Below, in pieces: positions 60,140 to 64,000 of a stretch of DNA of 64,000 nucleotides. Position 1 is the stretch's first letter. Each line of letters starts with the position of its first letter. The translations under genes were made by a program, and so were the position numbers. The stretch lies in the NCBI RefSeq assembly GCF_039555335.1, contig NC_092628.1:29350128-29414127 (forward strand), written 5' to 3'. Source of the stretch: Amphiura filiformis. Taxonomy: Eukaryota; Echinodermata; Ophiuroidea; Amphilepidida; Amphiuridae. The notes beneath the pieces were generated by a model. It ran no database searches and was not told the origin of the DNA. It saw nothing but the letters and a program-made list of their open reading frames with translations.

Positions 60140-63100
60140 CTGAAAATATAATTACAATGAAGTTTAGCAGCGCTCTCATGCAGCTTCCGATGAACCAAGC
60201 CATGTTTTATTAATAATAAAAATAATATAAAGTTATAATTTCTTACAGCATCACATGGGAATTATTTACAAGGAAAATATTATTGAAGTAACTTTTAACT
60301 TTAGAATAGCTATCGTTACCCCACCTAAACCTACCTCTTATCTGTTATTCTAACAGCTAACACCTCTTGGGATGGAGGTAGTCATTCTAATGTCTTGCAG
60401 GAAAATATGAGCCACAGCCATTACCATAGCATTAGTTTACTATCTGTTTCAGCTAAGTATATCACCCCATTATGCACATGTCAAGTATAAAGATATGCGA
60501 TGATGGAAAATGGTTTAAGAATATCAATTGATTGGCTGTGAAAAGGAAAAACGAAACCGAAATCACTAGAAATCTTACCTTTTGCGATACCATACAACAA
60601 GAGCCAGCAACGTGAATATAATGAAACAAGCTACACCTATAGCTACCACAAACCAATACTGCGACAACAAATCCTGTAAGAAGAACAAAATTGAGGTATT
60701 TTAACAATACTTCACAACATTGAGCCTCGCGGCTGCCTCGAAATCGTAAAATCCTAAAATAGTAGCGGACATTTTAGTTGGTTTGTTTTCTGTATACATA
60801 ACTAATAATATTGTCATATCTTTCGAAGCACTGTTGATAGTTGGAAGTTAAGACCAAACGATAATCCGTACCTGTTGTTTCTCATTGGACGACTTCCCAG
60901 ATGTGGCTGTTCCGTCTATATACTTGAAACCAAGTTCAGTTTCTAACTCGGATTTTGGAGTTTTGAAAAGCAAATAAGCGATTTCTTCTGAAGTTAGAAG
61001 CCTTTCGGTTATTTCTGCAAAAAACGTCACCGCATTGTATATGTCACTGGAAAAGAAAAGAAAAAAAATGAGATATGCATATAAGAGTCTTACAACAAAA
61101 TACCCTTATCCGAAAAGAAAGGAAAGGTTTAATATGACAAATTCACCCATTAAATCTGTTTGATATACCGTAAATACCGTAATACTATCGAGCGCTTCTA
61201 AAAACATGAAATTGTACCGGTGCTTTACAAACTGCGCTAACCTGTTCGTATAACTATGTGTATCGACGATTTGCTCAAAACCCTTTCACTTTTGTGGGTG
61301 GGGCACTTCATGTTTGCATGTTTTAAAAGCGCTCGATAGTAAGCACATATGCTAACTGTCGAGTTTTTATGATACTAATACTGACCCCTTTTCAAAGACT
61401 GCAGCTGTTTGAATGCTGGCTATATGAACCACCACGTCACCCTCTTCAATATAACTTAAGAGACGACGAAGAGTCACATTTAATGGCGTCGTTTCCATGG
61501 CGTTTCGTAACACATTTGCTATACTTTTACTAAAGTTTGCTTCGGATACGGTGTCTTCAATTAAAAGCGTATACACGTGGTTTGAAAGATCTGGAAAAGA
61601 GGTAATTTTAATCAATAGTTTTTGTTTTATAAATAGTTAGGGGAGTCCCTTTGCACAATAGTTGCGGTAAAATATGCAAACAAATAAACCAATAAAACAT
61701 ATTGACATTGTACTATTGTTCTATTATCCAAGACAATATTACAAGAACAGTTAACATAAGAAAACACTGTTTATGTCACCAGAAAAAAACTTTAAGAACG
61801 ACACAATAAAAGCATTAACAGTATGAGGCATACGGCCATACGCAACCCCAAATCCACCCGACAGGGTTATGAGCGTCTCACACACCGCTACCTACAAAAT
61901 ATAGAAACCAATTCTAACATTGGTTCTAACATTTTCTTGAAAAATAACCCAATAAATAAAAATAACAACTATCAGTTTTTTGTCCACTTCTCAATTGTTT
62001 ATGATATTCAAAAATGATAAATAATGATTACACATACCTATTTCACAATGCTCGCCCCAGAAGTCTTTGAAGCAGTTGCATTTATAACCACTTTCGGTTT
62101 CATTGGTTTCTATGCATTGTCCTCGTCCAACAAAGCATGGAACATTTTTACAAGGAGTGGGTATAGGTAGTTCACAATGTGTTCCTGTGTGACTGTCATC
62201 ACATTCACATCTATTGTATTATATAAATAAAAGTAAAGTAGTGTGTTAATTGACTTATTCTTATCTCATGAATTGCAATTACCATGATCACTGCATGGGC
62301 AAGAATTTTACGAAATGTAAGGCTAAATTTCTCTACTTTCAAAAACTTACGAAAACAGTTCTGAAGTAAGAAGTAATTAACGCTATGGTTTAATGAATGT
62401 TAACTTTAACATGGCAGGAAGTAGTAATAATACTAGTATTAGATTGTTAAACTATACTCATTTCCTTTTGATAGTTACTTTCATTTAGAAATCGACATCA
62501 TCAATCAAAAGACCATATACACTATTCCCTATATCATACAATGTACGACACCAGGGAATAGTTCCTCCGATGATATTATTAATATTTTGTTAATTGATGA
62601 GCGGCGTTCATACTCGTGCACGCGTATGAGAGTACCCCGGGGAGAATACCCGGTACCATGGAAATGCATGATGTGTTAAAGGAAAATGTCTCTAGAATCC
62701 CACAGAATAACATACCTGTATTCACCCACTAAAGACACGCAGGTACCAAGGTTGCAAGGGGAGCTCTGACAGTAGTCGATTCGTGTCTCACACAGAACCC
62801 CTTCATATCCTTCTGGACACTGGCAACTATAGCCATTTACATCATCTACACAGGTTGCGTTATGCATACACGGCAAACTTCCGCATTCATCAATATCATC
62901 TTCACAACGTGCTCCTTGATATCCCGGAGTACACGCGCATGTGTAGTTAAGGAAACCATCCATACACGAAGCACCGTTTAAACACGGCTGACTTTGGCAT
63001 TCATTTATTTCCACTTGACATTGCATGCCTTCAAATCCTGGTGAACATGCACAGGTATAGTTTCCAATTTGATCTGTACATATACCGTCATTCATGCAAG

Positions 63101-64000
63101 GTAATGAAAGACATTCATTTATATCATCTTCGCAATTAACCCCTTCATAACCTGTTGAGCATTCACAAACATATCCTAAAAACGCATCTATGCATGTGGC
63201 TTGGTTTCTACACGGCTGACTCATACATTCATCAATCTCCTGTTCGCAATTCACCCCTTGAAATCCATCAGAGCACATACATGCGTATTGCAGAAAATGA
63301 TCAACACATGTGGCGTTGTTTTTGCATGGTAGACTCAAACATTCATTGGTTTCCTCTTCACAATTCACTCCTTGATAACCTGAAGCGCATTGGCAAATAT
63401 ATTCCAGAAAGTTATCAGTACAAGTGGCGTTATTTCTACATGGTTGACTTGCACATTCATCAATTTCCATTTCACAGTGAACGCCTTCATAACCTGGAGA
63501 ACATTGACAAGAATAGCCAAGTAGTTCATCCACACATGTATGATCTTCATTGCATGGATTACTCGCGCATTCATTGATGTTCTCTTCACAATGGAATCCT
63601 TGGTATCCAGGAGGGCAGGTGCACTGGTAGTCATCCAACTTATCAATACAAGTTGCATTATTTTGGCAAGGTATACTGAAACATTCATTAATTTCTTCTT
63701 CGCAAAACGACCCTTGATATCCGCGAGGACATTCACAAGAGACTGCGTTCAATTTGTCCTGACAGGTAGCGTTATGTTGACAAGGACTGCTCAAGCATTC
63801 ATCTATTTCCGTTTCACAGTTCAAACCTTCAAATCCTAGAGTACAAGAACATGAATAGCTGAGAAATTCATCGATACATGTGGAATTATATTGACAAGGC
63901 TCACTAGAGCATTCATTGATTTCTCTTTCACAGTGGATTCCTTCAAATCCAGGAGAACACAAGCAGGTATATCCAAGTAGTTGATCAGTGCACGTCGCGT
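59881..64000 (-). CDS. Multi-EGF, SEA-like, single-pass membrane protein (5' end outside window)
   Basis: Six exons join in phase to give the last 729 residues of a type I membrane protein. A partial EGF repeat at the edge is followed by 12 complete ones, then a module of about 125 residues resembling a SEA domain (about 486-612), a TM helix (about 619-640), a basic stop-transfer stretch (WYRKRQKRRR), and an acidic tail of about 85 residues with NPAY (667-670), an NPxY sorting or PTB-type motif, and further NPYE and HPYE motifs. EGF repeats 2-11 are exactly 38 residues each and of the calcium-binding D/E-I-N/D-E-C type. No LNR, DSL, laminin-G or ankyrin domain is seen in this part, so it is not Notch, Delta or Crumbs as far as visible. 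A secreted fibropellin-like origin of the EGF array is possible. The family is not recognised. Confidence 0.88.
60579..60673 (-). CDS. Transmembrane exon
   Basis: Encodes DLLSQYW, then [20 protein letters not shown], then WYRK. A single 22-residue hydrophobic helix is followed by basic residues, giving an N-out/C-in topology. Confidence 0.9.
60872..61046 (-). CDS. SEA-like juxtamembrane module, second half
   Basis: Encodes [20 protein letters not shown] then [20 protein letters not shown] and a short polar linker up to NEKQQ just before the TM exon. Phase 2 in, phase 0 out. Confidence 0.8.
61166..61342. mobile_element. Foldback element in an EGF-gene intron
   Basis: ACTATCGAGCGCTTCTAAAA and TTTTAAAAGCGCTCGATAGT are inverted. 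The left side is preceded by two TACCGTAA copies; the right lacks the matching TACGGTA. Confidence 0.65.
61386..61590 (-). CDS. SEA-like juxtamembrane module, first half
   Basis: Encodes a segment starting [20 protein letters not shown] and containing [20 protein letters not shown]. The hydrophobic spacing and the GDVVV sequence resemble the G-S-V-V-V cleavage loop of SEA domains, with Asp in place of Ser. One sequon (NVT). The donor GTCAGT is chosen because it keeps the frame. Confidence 0.78.
62038..62210 (-). CDS. Last two EGF repeats
   Basis: Completes EGF repeat 12 ([13 protein letters not shown]) and adds a divergent repeat 13 ([14 protein letters not shown] to WGEHCE) lacking the Ca-binding start. 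Acceptor AATAG, donor GTATGTG; phases 2 to 1 fit both neighbours. Confidence 0.88.
62716..64000 (-). CDS. EGF-array exon (continues past the window edge)
   Basis: One uninterrupted exon of at least 1285 nt encodes more than 11 EGF repeats in tandem with no length variation among repeats 2-11 (period 114 nt). It ends in phase 2 at GAATACAG|GTATGT. In every repeat from 2 to 12 the first two cysteines form C-x-S-x-P-C. The exon enters the window mid-repeat. Confidence 0.93.

Noticed and set aside
63155-63839. Plus-strand frames opposite the EGF exon, and other minus-strand frames there
   Set aside because: Antisense or off-frame shadows of a strongly periodic coding exon.
1-64000. CRISPR array, operons or prokaryotic systems
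   Set aside because: The sequence is intron-containing animal DNA; no regularly spaced short repeats with unique spacers were seen.

Overview
The window is AT-rich animal nuclear DNA. It has long GT-AG introns, very low coding density and many small foldback elements. Gene content (an SPPL2-type intramembrane protease, a BTB-Kelch protein, and a membrane protein with a long EGF array) fits an invertebrate deuterostome. An echinoderm such as a brittle star is plausible, but the species is a guess. No bacterial, viral or CRISPR-type locus was seen.

Three genes can be supported. (1) Minus strand, 12972-32485: a complete SPPL2-type signal-peptide-peptidase-like aspartyl protease. I reconstructed it as 13 exons whose phases all join, giving 534 residues with signal peptide, PA domain, YD and GxGD catalytic motifs and QPALL motif. 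(2) Plus strand, 49945-52011: a BTB-BACK-Kelch protein (688 aa) in one coding exon, preceded by a splice acceptor, so its 5' UTR must be spliced. Upstream non-coding exons may lie in 34-38 kb, but this is weakly supported. (3) Minus strand, 59881 to beyond 64000: the 3' part of a type I membrane protein. It has at least 12 complete EGF repeats, a SEA-like juxtamembrane module, one transmembrane helix and a tail with an NPxY motif.

The rest is introns and intergenic DNA loaded with transposable elements. There are two broken LINE reverse transcriptase remnants (about 29.3-30.2 kb minus, 39.7-40.7 kb plus), three tRNA-like SINE heads, and about 30 inverted-repeat elements. Several families have two or three copies here. 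Four otherwise unrelated foldback elements share the same outermost bases, TACCGTA. There are also a 237-bp repeat present twice with a single mismatch, a 534-bp direct repeat, a TAAA-rich minisatellite and a TTC microsatellite.

The three genes have no evident functional link. Nothing seen amounts to a clearly new multi-gene system. The best leads are the Notch-style glycosylation grammar of the EGF gene, the TACCGTA element group, and two strong hairpins at 46.9 and 47.3 kb.
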